Shown: positions 17,045-26,952, counted from the stretch's first letter. The stretch: 34,170 nucleotides of DNA from Tenacibaculum ovolyticum DSM 18103 (GCF_000430545.1 NZ_KE387166.1:197297-231466), one strand, 5' to 3'. Numbers and translations are program-made. The notes: generated by a model not told the origin, from the sequence alone.

Positions 17045-17776
17045 TTAAAAGATGTTTAGAAGCATTAAACTTGCCATCACAATCATTATGGTATTTTCTA
17101 TAAATGTGGCTTCTGTCATTGGTAATTTTAAAGCAGTACCAAGACAAGCGCATTTAATTGCTTTTTTACTTAAAAGTGTTTTTGTAACACCAATTGTAGT
17201 GATACTTAATACAATTAGCGTAATTATTAAAGCCATATTTATTTCATAATGTAATAGAAACATTAAACCTAAAGCGGTTTCTATAAAAGGATAAATTTTT
17301 CCGTAAAAAGGAATCTTTTTTGCCAAAGGGTCATACATTCTAAAAGAGTCTGGAAACCCTTTTAAGTCTAACATTTTAAAAAAGCTAAAGACGATGAAAA
17401 ACAAGCCCATAAAGTTGAGCATAAATTCGTTCCAATTCCAATCTTTATAGTTTAATAAAATACTTGCCGTTGTTATATAAAATATGATTAAAAACAGTGG
17501 TTTTAATTGCTCAAATTTTGATTTTTCAGTCACTGCTTCAAAATCTATTGCTGAGATTTTTTCTTTACGCTCCTTTTTTTCTGATAGAATATATTTTTCG
17601 GGTAAGGCATCTTTTAAAATATTGGTTTTTATGTGTTTATTCATTGTGATTTCTGCTTCTCCTTTTTCTAGGTTTACAGAAATATTTGTAATATTATCAA
17701 TTTCACCTAAATATTTTTCTACGGAAGCTTTGCAATTTCCACAAGTCATTCCTGTAATTTTATATGTATGTGTCAT
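17045..17776 (-). CDS. HMA domain fused to MauE/DoxX-like membrane protein
   Basis: 243 residues. An N-terminal HMA domain (about 1-65) has C12-x2-C15 in 'GMTCGNCKASVEKYL'. From about 95 on, four or so hydrophobic helices resemble the MauE/methylamine-utilisation family, with 'FPDSFRMYDPLAKKIPFYGKIYPFIETALG' and a late 'CACLGTALKLPMTEATFIENT'. Such fusions are found in Bacteroidota metal-resistance operons; cytosolic metal capture coupled to a membrane protein is the likely role, and the redox part is uncertain. It starts 3 nt after the TolC gene ends and precedes CusB by 2 nt, so the genes are co-transcribed and probably translationally coupled. Confidence 0.82.
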   Translation of the reverse strand: MTHTYKITGMTCGNCKASVEKYLGEIDNITNISVNLEKGEAEITMNKHIKTNILKDALPEKYILSEKKERKEKISAIDFEAVTEKSKFEQLKPLFLIIFYITTASILLNYKDWNWNEFMLNFMGLFFIVFSFFKMLDLKGFPDSFRMYDPLAKKIPFYGKIYPFIETALGLMFLLHYEINMALIITLIVLSITTIGVTKTLLSKKAIKCACLGTALKLPMTEATFIENTIMIVMASLMLLNIF

Positions 17777-17779
17777 TTT

Positions 17780-18997
17780 TTATTGAATTAAGTAATTAAT
17801 AATTGTGGTTTGTATGAAGTAGGATTTAATAGATTCAATTTGATTCATTTCAAACTTTAATTGTAACTCTTGAATTTCTAATACATCATTAAAATCAATC
17901 GTTCCTATTTCATAACTTTTAATTAGAATTTCTTCTGCATTTTTAGCCTGCTTTAAATTTTTAGCTTGTGCTTTATAACTTATTCTTGCAGAAGTTCGTT
18001 TGTTTATTGCTTTGTCTAAAAACATTTCTAATTTATTTTTTCTTTCTTGTTTCTGTGCTAAAACTTTTTGTTTTTGTAAGTTTTTTTGCTTCGTTTTTGA
18101 TTTATAACGATTGTTGAAAATAGGTATGGATACTGTTACCATTGGCATAAAAATATCTTTACCATTATCACTAAAACTCATATTTGGGCGTTTAGTAACA
18201 TTAATGTAATCGAAACCGAAACCAATCATTGGAGCACTTTCTTTCTGATTTAATAATTCTGATTTTTCTATAGATTGATACAATTTATCATACTTTAATA
18301 ATTCAGGGTGCACAGATAAATTATCTATATTAATATCAAAATTTTCACTGGAAAAGTTTAAATCACTCACAACAGTTATATAAATTGATTTATCACGATT
18401 CAACAATTTATTTAAGGTAGTTTGTTCAGTTAAATACTGTTGATTTAAAATTGCCAATAATTGCTCCATTTCATTTTGACGCATTTGCAATCGTAAAACA
18501 TCTACAGCAGAAGCTTTACCAATTTCAACTGATGTTAATGCTAATGTTTCATAAGTTTCAAGTAGTTTTATATTTTCTTCTAATACTTTTTGCTTTGCTT
18601 TATTTGTATACAAGTTATAATAGGATTGAGAAACAGAAGAAATTAGTTTCCGTTTGGCAATAACAATATCTTCATATTTAGCATCTGCCATAGAAGAAAC
18701 ATAATTTTCTCTTGAAGTAATTGTACCAAACCAAGGTAACATTTGTTTTACAGAAATTCTAAAACGCTGTGCACCTGTTCTTGTTTCTGGTTCACTTACA
18801 AAATATCCAGCACCAAATTCAGTATTTGGCAACGTGTTAACTTCGTTTACTTTTTCGGAAGCAATATTATATTGTAATTCAAATTTTTGAATTGCTGGAT
18901 TATTTTTTAGTCCCTGTTCAATAAGTACATTTAATTCTTGTGCATTTGAAAAACCAAAAGCTAAAAAACTTATTAGTGTAAAAATTAAATTTTTCAT
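17780..18997 (-). CDS. TolC-family outer-membrane channel (CusC/CzcC-like)
   Basis: 405 residues with a signal peptide ('LISFLAFGFSNAQ', about 1-19). The mature part is largely coiled helices in two similar halves, as in outer-membrane efflux proteins, with 'AVDVLRLQMRQNEMEQLLA' and 'TIDFNDVLEIQELQLKFE' at matching positions in each half. It is the outer-membrane exit for the CusA/CusB pump. Its start codon overlaps the CusA stop by 4 nt (ATGA), which implies translational coupling. Confidence 0.9.
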   Translation of the reverse strand: MKNLIFTLISFLAFGFSNAQELNVLIEQGLKNNPAIQKFELQYNIASEKVNEVNTLPNTEFGAGYFVSEPETRTGAQRFRISVKQMLPWFGTITSRENYVSSMADAKYEDIVIAKRKLISSVSQSYYNLYTNKAKQKVLEENIKLLETYETLALTSVEIGKASAVDVLRLQMRQNEMEQLLAILNQQYLTEQTTLNKLLNRDKSIYITVVSDLNFSSENFDINIDNLSVHPELLKYDKLYQSIEKSELLNQKESAPMIGFGFDYINVTKRPNMSFSDNGKDIFMPMVTVSIPIFNNRYKSKTKQKNLQKQKVLAQKQERKNKLEMFLDKAINKRTSARISYKAQAKNLKQAKNAEEILIKSYEIGTIDFNDVLEIQELQLKFEMNQIESIKSYFIQTTIINYLIQ

Positions 18998-21900
18998 TTT
19001 TTAGATTTTTTTAATTTGAATTCTTCTCGGCAACTATATAAAACTGGCACAATAAAATAAGAGGTAATGTCAATGACCATTCCTCCAAAAATTGGAATTG
19101 CCATCGGAATCATAATATCACTTCCTTTTCCTGTAGAAGTTAAAACTGGTAGTAATGCTAAAATTGTAGTTACAGTTGTCATTAAACAAGGACGAATTCG
19201 TTTTTCTGCAGCTTGTAAAGCGGCTACTCTAATACTTTTTTTATCAGAAGGTTTTTCACGCTTAAATGTTTGTGTTAAATAAGTTGCCATTACAACACCA
19301 TCATCTGTTGCAATTCCAAATAACGCAATAAAACCAACCCAAACTGCCACACTTAAATTGATTGTTTTCATATTAAAGAGAGATCTCATATTTTCTCCCA
19401 AAAAACTAAAATTGAAAAACCAATCTTGCCCATACAACCAAATCATAATAAAACCACCGGCAAAAGCCACTGTAATTCCTGTAAAAACCATTAATGATGT
19501 GGTAACCGATTTAAACTGGAAGTATAAAATCAAGAAAATAATAGCCAATGCTAATGGAACTACAACAGATAATGTTTTCTCTGCTCGTAACTGATTTTCG
19601 TAAGTTCCTGTAAATTTATAACTGATGCCTTTTGGAACAGTTAATTCACCAGAATCTATTTTTTGTTGAAACAGTTCTTGCGCATTTTCTACCACATCAA
19701 CTTCAGCAAAACCATCTAACTTGTCAAATAAAACATACCCAACTAAAAAAGTATCCTCACTTTTTATTACTTGTGGGCCTTGTTCATACCTAATTGTTGC
19801 CAATTCATTTAAAGGAACAGGGCTTCCTTTTTCAACAGGAATATAAATGTCTTTTATAGATTCAGGATTGTTACGTAATTCTCTTGGGTAGCGAACTCGA
19901 ATTCCATAACGTTCTCTTCCTTCCACAGTTTGTGTTAATTGCATTCCACCAATTGCAACTTTTAAAACATTCTGAACATCTTCAATAGAAATTCCATAAC
20001 GTGCAATTTTTTCTCTATCAATATCAATCAGTAAATACGGTTTCCCTACAATTCTATCAGCAAAAACGGCTTCTGTTTTAACACCTTCTGCTTGTTTTAA
20101 AAAGTTTTCTAGTTGTAATCCAAAAGCTTCAATTTGCTTTAAATCTTGCCCTTTTACTTTTATTCCCATTGGCGCACGCATACCTGTTTGTAGCATTACC
20201 AACCTTGTTTCTATAGGCTGTAATTTTGGAGCAGAAGTAACACCTGGTAGTTTAGTAACTTTTACAATTTCATTCCAAATATCATTTGGATTATTTATTT
20301 TTGGTCTCCAATTACGATAGAACTCGCCATCATTATCCTCAATAAGTTGATTGTGTTCAAGTTTCGTAAAACTTGCATTTTCAGAATTATTAGGATTTTG
20401 AATAAATTGTCCGTTTTTTAATTCAAAAGAACCTTCATTATTTATTTTATAACGTTGCCTTTTTCCTTCTGAATTGCGCATGTATTCAGATTTATACTGA
20501 ATCATATTTTCATACATAGATAAAGGTGCAGGGTCTAAAGCAGATTCGGTTCTTCCTGCTTTACCAACCACGGTTTCAATTTCAGGAATGGTGGCAACTG
20601 CCATATCTAACTGTTGTAAAACCCGTTTATTTTCTGCAACACCAGAATGTGGTAATGAAGTGGGCATTAATAAGAATGAACCTTCATTTAAAGATGGCAT
20701 AAATTCTTTTCCAGTATTATTTAAGATCCAACCTCCAGAAATAAGAACAGCTGTAGGAATCATTAAAAACAAGATTTTATTATCCAAAGCCCATTTTAGA
20801 ATTCGCGTATAATATTTTCTAAAAACAGAAAATATTCCTAAAAAACCAAAACAAATAATAGCTACAAAAATTAAGTTTATAAATATACTTCTGTCAAAAC
20901 CTAATGGTCTCCAGTACTCTGCAAGTAAAAATATAATAGCAATGCAAGAAACTATGATGTTTATAAGGTTGCTGTTTTTCTTGTTCAACTTTTCTAAAAC
21001 AACTAATAAACCATTAATTCCAAAAGCAATTAGAATGATTCCTAACCAATGACCACTGATTATAATTACGATTCCCATACTTATTAAAGCGATATTTATA
21101 AGATGTTTAAATGAATTTTTAAGTGTTGTTTTTCTGAATAAATAAGCAGCAAAAGGCGGAATTATAAATAAAGCAATTACCAAAGATGCAGATAAAGCCA
21201 TTGTTTTGGTAAAAGCTAAAGGTCTAAACAATTTTCCTTCTGCACCAATCATTGTAAATACAGGAACAAAACTGATAATTGTAGTTAAAACGGCTGTTAA
21301 TATTGCTCCAGAAACTTCTGCAGTTGCATTGTAAATTATTTCGTCTGTTGTATATTTTGTACCATCTTCATGAATTTGTAACTTTTTATCATCTAAATGA
21401 CGAATCATATTTTCGGCGAGTATGACGCCAACATCAACCATCGTTCCTATCGCTATTGCAATTCCTGAAAGTGCTACAATATTTGCATCAACATTAAATA
21501 GCTTCATGGTAACAAAAACCATTAATACTGCAACTGGCAATAACCCAGATATTAAAATTGAAGCTCGAAGATTAAAAACCATTACAATAATTACCAAAAT
21601 AGTAATTAGAATTTCTAATGTTAATGCCTCTTTAAGTGTATCTAAAGTTTCTTCAATTAATTCTGTTCTATCATAAAAAGGAACAATTGTTAATTGAGAT
21701 GTTCGGCCGTCAGCTAAAACTTTAGTAGGTAACCCTCCTTTTAATTCTTCAATTTGAGTTTTTACATTCGTAATTACTTTCATAGGATTTGCTCCATATC
21801 TTGCAACTACAACACCACCAACAACTTCTGCACCTTCTTTGTCTAACAATCCTCTTCTTGCTACTGGACCTAAAGAAACTTTACCAATATCTTTTATTTT

Positions 21901-22722
21901 GATAGCTGTAAAATCTTCGGAAGTAACAACAGCATTTTCAATATCTTCAATTGACTTTATATAACCTAACCCACGAACTAAATATTCAGCTTGATTTATT
22001 TCTAAAGTTTGCGCACCAATATCTTGATTACTACTTTTAACAGCTTTTACAACTTGATGTAAACCAATATTATATTGTCGCATTAATTCAGGATTCACAT
22101 CTACTTGATATTCTTGAACATAACCACCAATTGAGGCAACTTCAGAAACACCACTTGCAGATGATAATCCGTATTTTACATAGTAATCTTGAATGCTTCT
22201 TAATTCTTGTAAATCCCAGCCACTAGTAACATTTCCTTTTTCATCACGGCCTTCAAGAGTGTACCAAAAAATTTGACCTAAACCAGTAGCATCTGGTCCT
22301 AAAGCAGGATTCACACCTTCTGGTAATAAATTACTTGGTAATGAGTTTAGTTTTTCTAAAATTCTACTTCTGCTCCAGTAAAACTCGATATCTTCTTCAA
22401 AAATGATGTAGATACTTGAAAACCCAAACATAGAAGAGCTACGAATTGTTTTAACTCCTGGAATACCCAATAGGGAAGTGGTTAGAGGATACGTAATTTG
22501 ATCTTCAATATCTTGTGGAGAACGACCATCCCATTTGGTAAATACAATTTGCTGATTTTCGCCAATATCAGGAATAGCATCTACAGCAACAGGGTTACTT
22601 GGTAAAAATGGAATGTCCCAATTAAAAGGAGCATTTACAGTTCCCCATCCCACAAAAAGCAAGAGTAATAAAACTGATACAAGTTTATTTTCTATTAGAA
22701 ATTTGATGCTTTTATTTAGCAT
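18994..22722 (-). CDS. cusA: CusA/CzcA-family heavy-metal RND efflux pump
   Basis: 1242 residues, inner membrane. The HME-RND N-terminus is clear ('PDIGENQQIVFTKWDGRSPQDIEDQITYPL'), as is the proton-relay helix ('SGIAIAIGTMVDVGVILAEN') and the late 'FGIATDDGVVMATYL'. 'MLQTGMRAPMGIKVKGQ' is the pore-domain segment characteristic of Cus-type pumps. It is about 200 residues longer than E. coli CusA. One extra hydrophobic block (several helices, about 540-640) lies between the two membrane halves, and a polar insert about 770-830 contains 'YRNWRPKINNPNDIW'; both are typical of Bacteroidota homologues as I recall. Cu+/Ag+ is the most likely substrate given the neighbouring HMA and CPICGM motifs. 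Confidence 0.95.
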   Translation of the reverse strand: MLNKSIKFLIENKLVSVLLLLLFVGWGTVNAPFNWDIPFLPSNPVAVDAIPDIGENQQIVFTKWDGRSPQDIEDQITYPLTTSLLGIPGVKTIRSSSMFGFSSIYIIFEEDIEFYWSRSRILEKLNSLPSNLLPEGVNPALGPDATGLGQIFWYTLEGRDEKGNVTSGWDLQELRSIQDYYVKYGLSSASGVSEVASIGGYVQEYQVDVNPELMRQYNIGLHQVVKAVKSSNQDIGAQTLEINQAEYLVRGLGYIKSIEDIENAVVTSEDFTAIKIKDIGKVSLGPVARRGLLDKEGAEVVGGVVVARYGANPMKVITNVKTQIEELKGGLPTKVLADGRTSQLTIVPFYDRTELIEETLDTLKEALTLEILITILVIIVMVFNLRASILISGLLPVAVLMVFVTMKLFNVDANIVALSGIAIAIGTMVDVGVILAENMIRHLDDKKLQIHEDGTKYTTDEIIYNATAEVSGAILTAVLTTIISFVPVFTMIGAEGKLFRPLAFTKTMALSASLVIALFIIPPFAAYLFRKTTLKNSFKHLINIALISMGIVIIISGHWLGIILIAFGINGLLVVLEKLNKKNSNLINIIVSCIAIIFLLAEYWRPLGFDRSIFINLIFVAIICFGFLGIFSVFRKYYTRILKWALDNKILFLMIPTAVLISGGWILNNTGKEFMPSLNEGSFLLMPTSLPHSGVAENKRVLQQLDMAVATIPEIETVVGKAGRTESALDPAPLSMYENMIQYKSEYMRNSEGKRQRYKINNEGSFELKNGQFIQNPNNSENASFTKLEHNQLIEDNDGEFYRNWRPKINNPNDIWNEIVKVTKLPGVTSAPKLQPIETRLVMLQTGMRAPMGIKVKGQDLKQIEAFGLQLENFLKQAEGVKTEAVFADRIVGKPYLLIDIDREKIARYGISIEDVQNVLKVAIGGMQLTQTVEGRERYGIRVRYPRELRNNPESIKDIYIPVEKGSPVPLNELATIRYEQGPQVIKSEDTFLVGYVLFDKLDGFAEVDVVENAQELFQQKIDSGELTVPKGISYKFTGTYENQLRAEKTLSVVVPLALAIIFLILYFQFKSVTTSLMVFTGITVAFAGGFIMIWLYGQDWFFNFSFLGENMRSLFNMKTINLSVAVWVGFIALFGIATDDGVVMATYLTQTFKREKPSDKKSIRVAALQAAEKRIRPCLMTTVTTILALLPVLTSTGKGSDIMIPMAIPIFGGMVIDITSYFIVPVLYSCREEFKLKKSKK

Positions 22723-22830
22723 TGTATTTATTATTAAACAGTTAGAAATTAGTGTTAGAAAAACACCGAGTACAACAAATAATCCTTATAACATTGCAGT
22801 TATAGGATATTTCAGTCTATTGTTTAAAAA

Positions 22831-23247
22831 TCAAATTAAATAAGTCTCGTCAAGTTTGTATATTTCCCTGACGACCAAAGGAGGAGAGTAATCTCTGTAA
22901 GAACTAATACTTTCATCAACACATTCAAAAAGGTTGATGTAGGTATAGATAAATGAAGCTAAAAATTGTTGTTGCTCAAAAGAAAGTATATCAAAAGATA
23001 ATTTCAATTCATTTTGACCATTAACAACGGTCTGTTTATCATTACAGCAATTCTTCTTCGTGATTGAACAATCTTTAGTTTGTGACTTTTGCATTTCCAT
23101 TCCGCAAGTTTTTGCTTTTTGAAATATTGCAGTATCTACTAAACTTCCTCCACAGTAATGCATATCAATAGTAAATGACATTGTAGAGAGAAGCACTACA
23201 AAAGCCATTGAAATTGAGATTATTTTATGGAATATTTGTTTAATCAT
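22831..23247 (-). CDS. HYC_CC_PP family protein, exported, metal operon leader
   Basis: 138 residues. An N-terminal hydrophobic stretch (about 7-27) acts as signal. The family name motifs appear in order: 'MHYCGGSLVDTAIF', 'CSITKKNCCND' and 'DYSPPLV'. Further cysteines and methionines ('KTCGMEMQKS') make periplasmic metal binding plausible. The function is not established. It is the first gene of the leftward efflux operon, 108 bp before CusA. The -7 element TACCTTTG lies just 5 nt before the start codon, so the mRNA may be nearly leaderless. Confidence 0.85.
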   Translation of the reverse strand: MIKQIFHKIISISMAFVVLLSTMSFTIDMHYCGGSLVDTAIFQKAKTCGMEMQKSQTKDCSITKKNCCNDKQTVVNGQNELKLSFDILSFEQQQFLASFIYTYINLFECVDESISSYRDYSPPLVVREIYKLDETYLI

Positions 23248-23252
23248 TATTA

Positions 23253-23260
23253 CAAAGGTA
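23253..23260 (-). promoter_or_regulatory. -7 element of the metal-efflux operon
   Basis: TACCTTTG on the minus strand matches TAnnTTTG exactly. No good -33 TTG is found 17-23 nt upstream. The distance to the ATG (5 nt) would make the transcript leaderless or nearly so. Confidence 0.45.
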
Positions 23261-23395
23261 TGAAATTAATTAATAGCGTATTAATTAAGCCTTAAAGATG
23301 CAATTATAACATACATTCCAAATTTTTCACATAACTTGAGTATTATATGAGTAGAGTTGAAGAAAATGAATATAATTTGGAAGGTAAAGCCAACG

Positions 23396-23452
23396 AAAAG
23401 AAAACAAAGCACTACAAAATGAAATAAAATCTATTTCCCGATGAAGAAAGTA
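23396..23452 (-). repeat. mnmE 3'-end-like repeat, remote copy (att-site-like)
   Basis: On the minus strand this reads ...ATCGGGAAATAGATTTT..., encoding I-G-K-stop exactly as the end of mnmE does. AAAATCTATTTCCCGAT (23426-23442) is identical to 29473-29489, and 24 of 27 positions match over 23426-23452 versus 29473-29499. Similarity resumes at 23396-23420 (AAAG-x-AAACAAAG-x-ACTA) versus 29442-29461. No other part of mnmE is present. Confidence 0.75.
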
Positions 23453-23843
23453 ATATCCTTAGTGAAATAAGTACTTGTAGCTATGTGAGGTGGAGTGTAG
23501 GTGTAAGATTATTCTTTCTTTTGTTTGATATTTATCAAATATTTTATTAAATAAAAAAGATATTAAAAAAAAGTTTACATTTGAAATACTTATGAGTAGG
23601 TTAAATGTTAAGTTTCACTTATTTCGTTTCCAACTTTTTATGGAAGTTTAAAAGTTGTGAAGTGCTTCAGAAGCACAACGGAAAAATTAAGATTACTTCC
23701 TTTTTATTAAATGTATTACAAAATCTTCGATTAAGGGGAGTTTACCTAGAATTACGAGTTTAGCTCATTATTTCTTTAGGATTATAAAAACCTAGCTATT
23801 AGATGGCTTCATGGTTTCAGTTTATAATTTTTATTGAAATAAA

Positions 23844-25244
23844 ATGAATACTAAATACAAAGATTTAATAGAACAAACCTTTGATTTTCCTCAAGAGGAA
23901 TTTCAGACTAAAGATAATAACCTATTGTTTCATGATATAGACTTGATACAATTGGTTGAAAAATACGGTACACCCTTAAAATTTACTTATTTACCTAAAA
24001 TATCAGAGAATATCAATCGAGCTAAAAGTTGGTTTGATAAAGCTATTTTGAAATTTAATTATGAAGGAACATATCATTATTCATACTGTACAAAGAGTTC
24101 TCATTTTAAATACGTGCTTGAAGAAGCATTAAAAAATGATGTGCACATTGAAACTTCATCTGCATTTGATATTGATATTGTAAAATCATTAAAAAAAGAA
24201 GGTAAATTAAGTAATGAATCTTACGTGCTATGTAATGGCTTTAAACGAGACCAGTATATAGCAAACATTGTAAGTTTAATTGATGGAGGGCATACAAATT
24301 GCATTCCTATCATAGATAATTATGAGGAGCTTGATTTGATTTTAAGTGAGACTAAAAGCAAATTTAAAGTAGGAATACGGATAGCATCAGAAGAAGAACC
24401 AAAATTCGAGTTTTACACGAGTAGATTAGGTATTGGCTACAAAAACATCGTTTCTTTTTATGAACGTGAAATAGCAAAAAATCCTCAGATTGAACTTAAG
24501 ATGTTACATTTTTTTATCAATACAGGTATTAAAGACAATGCTTATTATTGGAATGAGCTTTTAAAATGTATAAGCGTATATATCAAATTAAAAAAGATAT
24601 GCCCAACATTAGATAGCTTAAACATTGGAGGAGGTTTTCCAATTAAAAATTCATTAGCATTTGATTATGACTATAATTATATGGTTGAAGAAATAATCAG
24701 TCAAATAAAAACAGCATGTGATGAAGCAGCAGTAAATGCACCAAATATTTTTACAGAATTCGGTTCTTTTACAGTAGGTGAAGCAGGTGGAGCTATCTAT
24801 GAAGTTTTGTATCAAAAAAAACAAAATGACCGTGAAAAATGGAATATGATTAACTCATCTTTTATTACTACGCTTCCAGATTCTTGGGCTATTAATAAAC
24901 GGTTTATAATGCTTCCCATCAATAAATGGAATGATGAGTATGAGAGGGTTTTATTAGGTGGTTTAACTTGCGATAGTGATGATTATTATAATTCAGAACA
25001 GCATACTAATGCAATTTACTTACCTGTTTATGAAAAAAATAAACCTTTATATATTGGGTTTTTTAATACAGGAGCTTACCAAGAAACTATTGGAGGTTTT
25101 GGAGGTTTACAACATTGCCTGATACCAACACCTAAACATATTTTAATTGATAGAAATGAAAATTGGGAAATAACAACAAGAATATTTAAAGAACAACAAA
25201 AAAGCAGCGAATTACTTTCAATTTTAGGATATGAAAACGAATAA
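23844..25244 (+). CDS. speA: Arginine decarboxylase (PLP-dependent, fold III type)
   Basis: 466 residues. The alanine-racemase-type barrel has the PLP lysine K84 ('YCTKSSHFKYV'), the substrate-side 'HIETSSAFDI' (101-110), a glycine-rich phosphate-binding 'NIGGGFPIKNS' (260-270) and 'FTEFGSFTVGE'. The C-terminal barrel carries C376-D-S-D in 'LTCDSDDYYNSEQ', the catalytic Cys of this decarboxylase fold. It should make agmatine from arginine in the cytoplasm. It is shorter than the 630-660-residue E. coli-type SpeA but fits the Bacteroidota form next to agmatinase. A related diamino-acid or carboxynorspermidine decarboxylase is the alternative; the agmatinase partner, overlapping by 14 nt, argues for arginine. 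Confidence 0.88.
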   Translation: MNTKYKDLIEQTFDFPQEEFQTKDNNLLFHDIDLIQLVEKYGTPLKFTYLPKISENINRAKSWFDKAILKFNYEGTYHYSYCTKSSHFKYVLEEALKNDVHIETSSAFDIDIVKSLKKEGKLSNESYVLCNGFKRDQYIANIVSLIDGGHTNCIPIIDNYEELDLILSETKSKFKVGIRIASEEEPKFEFYTSRLGIGYKNIVSFYEREIAKNPQIELKMLHFFINTGIKDNAYYWNELLKCISVYIKLKKICPTLDSLNIGGGFPIKNSLAFDYDYNYMVEEIISQIKTACDEAAVNAPNIFTEFGSFTVGEAGGAIYEVLYQKKQNDREKWNMINSSFITTLPDSWAINKRFIMLPINKWNDEYERVLLGGLTCDSDDYYNSEQHTNAIYLPVYEKNKPLYIGFFNTGAYQETIGGFGGLQHCLIPTPKHILIDRNENWEITTRIFKEQQKSSELLSILGYENE

Positions 25245-26172
25245 AACTTATGCAGGAATCCCTGAACAATTTGGGAAATTAGAAACATCAAAAATAGTAT
25301 TAATACCTGTTCCTTATGACGGAACAAGTACGTGGCAAAAAGGAGCGGATAAAGGGCCAAAAGCTTTTTTAGATGCTTCAGAAAACATGGAGCTATATGA
25401 TATAGAAACAGAGAGTGAAGTGTATAAAGAAGGTATTTATTTAGCGGATGCTGTTACAGAAAACACTTCTCCAGAAGCTATGGTTGATGCTGTGCATTCG
25501 ATAACCAAAAAGTATATCAATAAAAATAAGTTTGTAACACTTTTTGGAGGTGAACATTCAATTTCTATAGGAACTATTAGAGCGTTTAATGAATGTTTTA
25601 ATAGCTTAACTGTTCTACATATTGATGCACATGCAGATTTACGTAAAGAATATGAAGGTTCTAGTTGCAATCATGCTTGTGCAGTTTATGAAGCCAATGA
25701 AAATACCAATTTAGTACAAGTTGGTATTAGAAGTATGGATATTTCTGAAACACGTGTAATGAATAAGGAGAAAGTCTTTTTTGCACATGATATGGCTGTA
25801 AATGAATATTGGATAGATGATGTGATTGATCAACTTACAGGTAATGTTTTTATAACTTTTGATTTAGATGCAATTGATCCATCATTACTACCATCTACAG
25901 GTACACCAGAGCCAGGAGGCTTATTTTACTATGAAACCTTAGAGTTTCTAAAGAAAGTGTTTACAGAGCGTAATGTTGTTGGTTTTGATATAGTTGAGTT
26001 ATGTCCAAACCCACAAGAAAAATCATCAGATTTTTTAGCTGCAAAACTATATTACAAAATGTTAAGTTATAAGTTTTCTTTAAATAAAGAAGATGAGGAT
26101 GACTATTCTGAAGATGAAAAATCACAATTTAATAAGCTTTCAAAATTTAAAGAAAGCGATGATGATTTTTAA
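25231..26172 (+). CDS. speB: Agmatinase (ureohydrolase family)
   Basis: 313 residues. The binuclear Mn ligands are all visible: H109 in 'GGEHS', D132, H134 and D136 in 'IDAHAD', and D211 and D213 in 'FDLDAIDPS'. It should hydrolyse agmatine to putrescine and urea. The last about 25 residues are an acidic tail ('EDEDDYSEDEKSQ...ESDDDF') beyond the usual agmatinase end. The start codon lies inside the last codons of the decarboxylase gene (14-nt overlap), so the pair is translationally coupled. Arginase or formimidoylglutamase are less likely given this partner. Confidence 0.92.
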   Translation: MKTNKTYAGIPEQFGKLETSKIVLIPVPYDGTSTWQKGADKGPKAFLDASENMELYDIETESEVYKEGIYLADAVTENTSPEAMVDAVHSITKKYINKNKFVTLFGGEHSISIGTIRAFNECFNSLTVLHIDAHADLRKEYEGSSCNHACAVYEANENTNLVQVGIRSMDISETRVMNKEKVFFAHDMAVNEYWIDDVIDQLTGNVFITFDLDAIDPSLLPSTGTPEPGGLFYYETLEFLKKVFTERNVVGFDIVELCPNPQEKSSDFLAAKLYYKMLSYKFSLNKEDEDDYSEDEKSQFNKLSKFKESDDDF

Positions 26173-26175
26173 GAA

Positions 26176-26952
26176 ATGAGTTTATTAGTAAAAGCATATC
26201 ACCTTGAAATTAGAATTTTACTTAGTGAAATCCGAAAAGATTTTGAAAAGTATAAATTAATAAAAAGAGAACATTCTTTTTTATTATATAAAGTTAATGA
26301 ACAATCATACATATATGTTAAAGAATATGGTAGTGTTGTTTTTATCAATGTAAATGAAAAATTAATTAATAGCACACTTAGTTTATTTTTAAATGAAAAA
26401 AAAGTGATTTCAAGCTTACCATCTGAAGAATATACTATAACATTTTTAGATGAAATAGAAGTTGATTTCGGAACTATTCAATTAAAAGAATTAAATGATG
26501 ATGTAGCTCATATTATTATGTTAAACCTAGCGCAATCTGTGGCTTTAATGAATTATGTAAATAAAGTTTCTGATTTGCATGATAAAACTATGTTGTATTC
26601 AAAACAACTAGAAAAAACAGGGAATTTTAAGCTATCAAAAGTTCAAATGAGAAAATTTATTGGTAAAACAATGAACTTTAAAAACAATATAGCAGAGAAC
26701 CTTTTTGTATTTGATACGCCTGATGTAGCGTGGAATAATAAAGACTTGTCAGGACTAGATTATAAGTTAAAAGATGAATTAGATATTATAAAACGTCATC
26801 AAGGAATAGAAAATAGTTTAAATGTAATAAAAGAAAATTTAGATTTATTTAATGACATACTACAACATAGATATAGTAGTATGCTTGAGTGGATTATAAT
26901 AATATTAATCCTTTTTGAAATAGTACAAGTTATAGTTGAAAAATTTATTTAA
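26176..26952 (+). CDS. RMD1/YagE (DUF155) family membrane-anchored protein
   Basis: 258 residues. The family hallmarks are in the C-terminal half: 'VFDTPDVAWNNKDLSGLDYKLKDELDI', a helical 'ENSLNVIKENLDLFNDILQHR', and a final single membrane helix 'LEWIIIILILFEIVQVIVEKF' (about 235-257). The N-terminal half ('YIYVKEYGSVVFINV') matches the beta-rich start of DUF155. Eukaryotic members are mitochondrial proteins; no bacterial function is established. Here it lies 3 nt after agmatinase and 8 nt before the deoxyhypusine-synthase-like gene, so it is a fixed member of the operon in this strain. A role in polyamine handling is only an inference. Confidence 0.82.
   Translation: MSLLVKAYHLEIRILLSEIRKDFEKYKLIKREHSFLLYKVNEQSYIYVKEYGSVVFINVNEKLINSTLSLFLNEKKVISSLPSEEYTITFLDEIEVDFGTIQLKELNDDVAHIIMLNLAQSVALMNYVNKVSDLHDKTMLYSKQLEKTGNFKLSKVQMRKFIGKTMNFKNNIAENLFVFDTPDVAWNNKDLSGLDYKLKDELDIIKRHQGIENSLNVIKENLDLFNDILQHRYSSMLEWIIIILILFEIVQVIVEKFI

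Larger units (their letters stand above)
23248..23843. other. 596-bp intergenic region between the metal and polyamine operons
   Basis: No gene seen. From left to right it holds the metal-operon promoter (23253), an mnmE 3'-end-like segment (23396-23452), a block resembling 14729-14784 (23468-23526), a rightward -7 element TACATTTG (23576-23583) without a clear -33, and a 7-bp inverted repeat (GTGCTTCAGAAGCAC, 23662-23676). If the 23576 box is used, the arginine decarboxylase mRNA has a leader of about 250 nt. Confidence 0.45.

Noticed and set aside
17043..17153. N-terminal extension of the CusB frame up to 17153
   Set aside because: It overlaps the upstream HMA-MauE gene and puts an odd 37-residue stretch before a normal signal/membrane helix; the ATG at 17042 sits directly behind the preceding stop.
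23248..23843. tRNA or other named RNA gene beside the mnmE-like repeat
   Set aside because: No cloverleaf, GGTTCRA-type T-arm or CCA end could be found on either strand.
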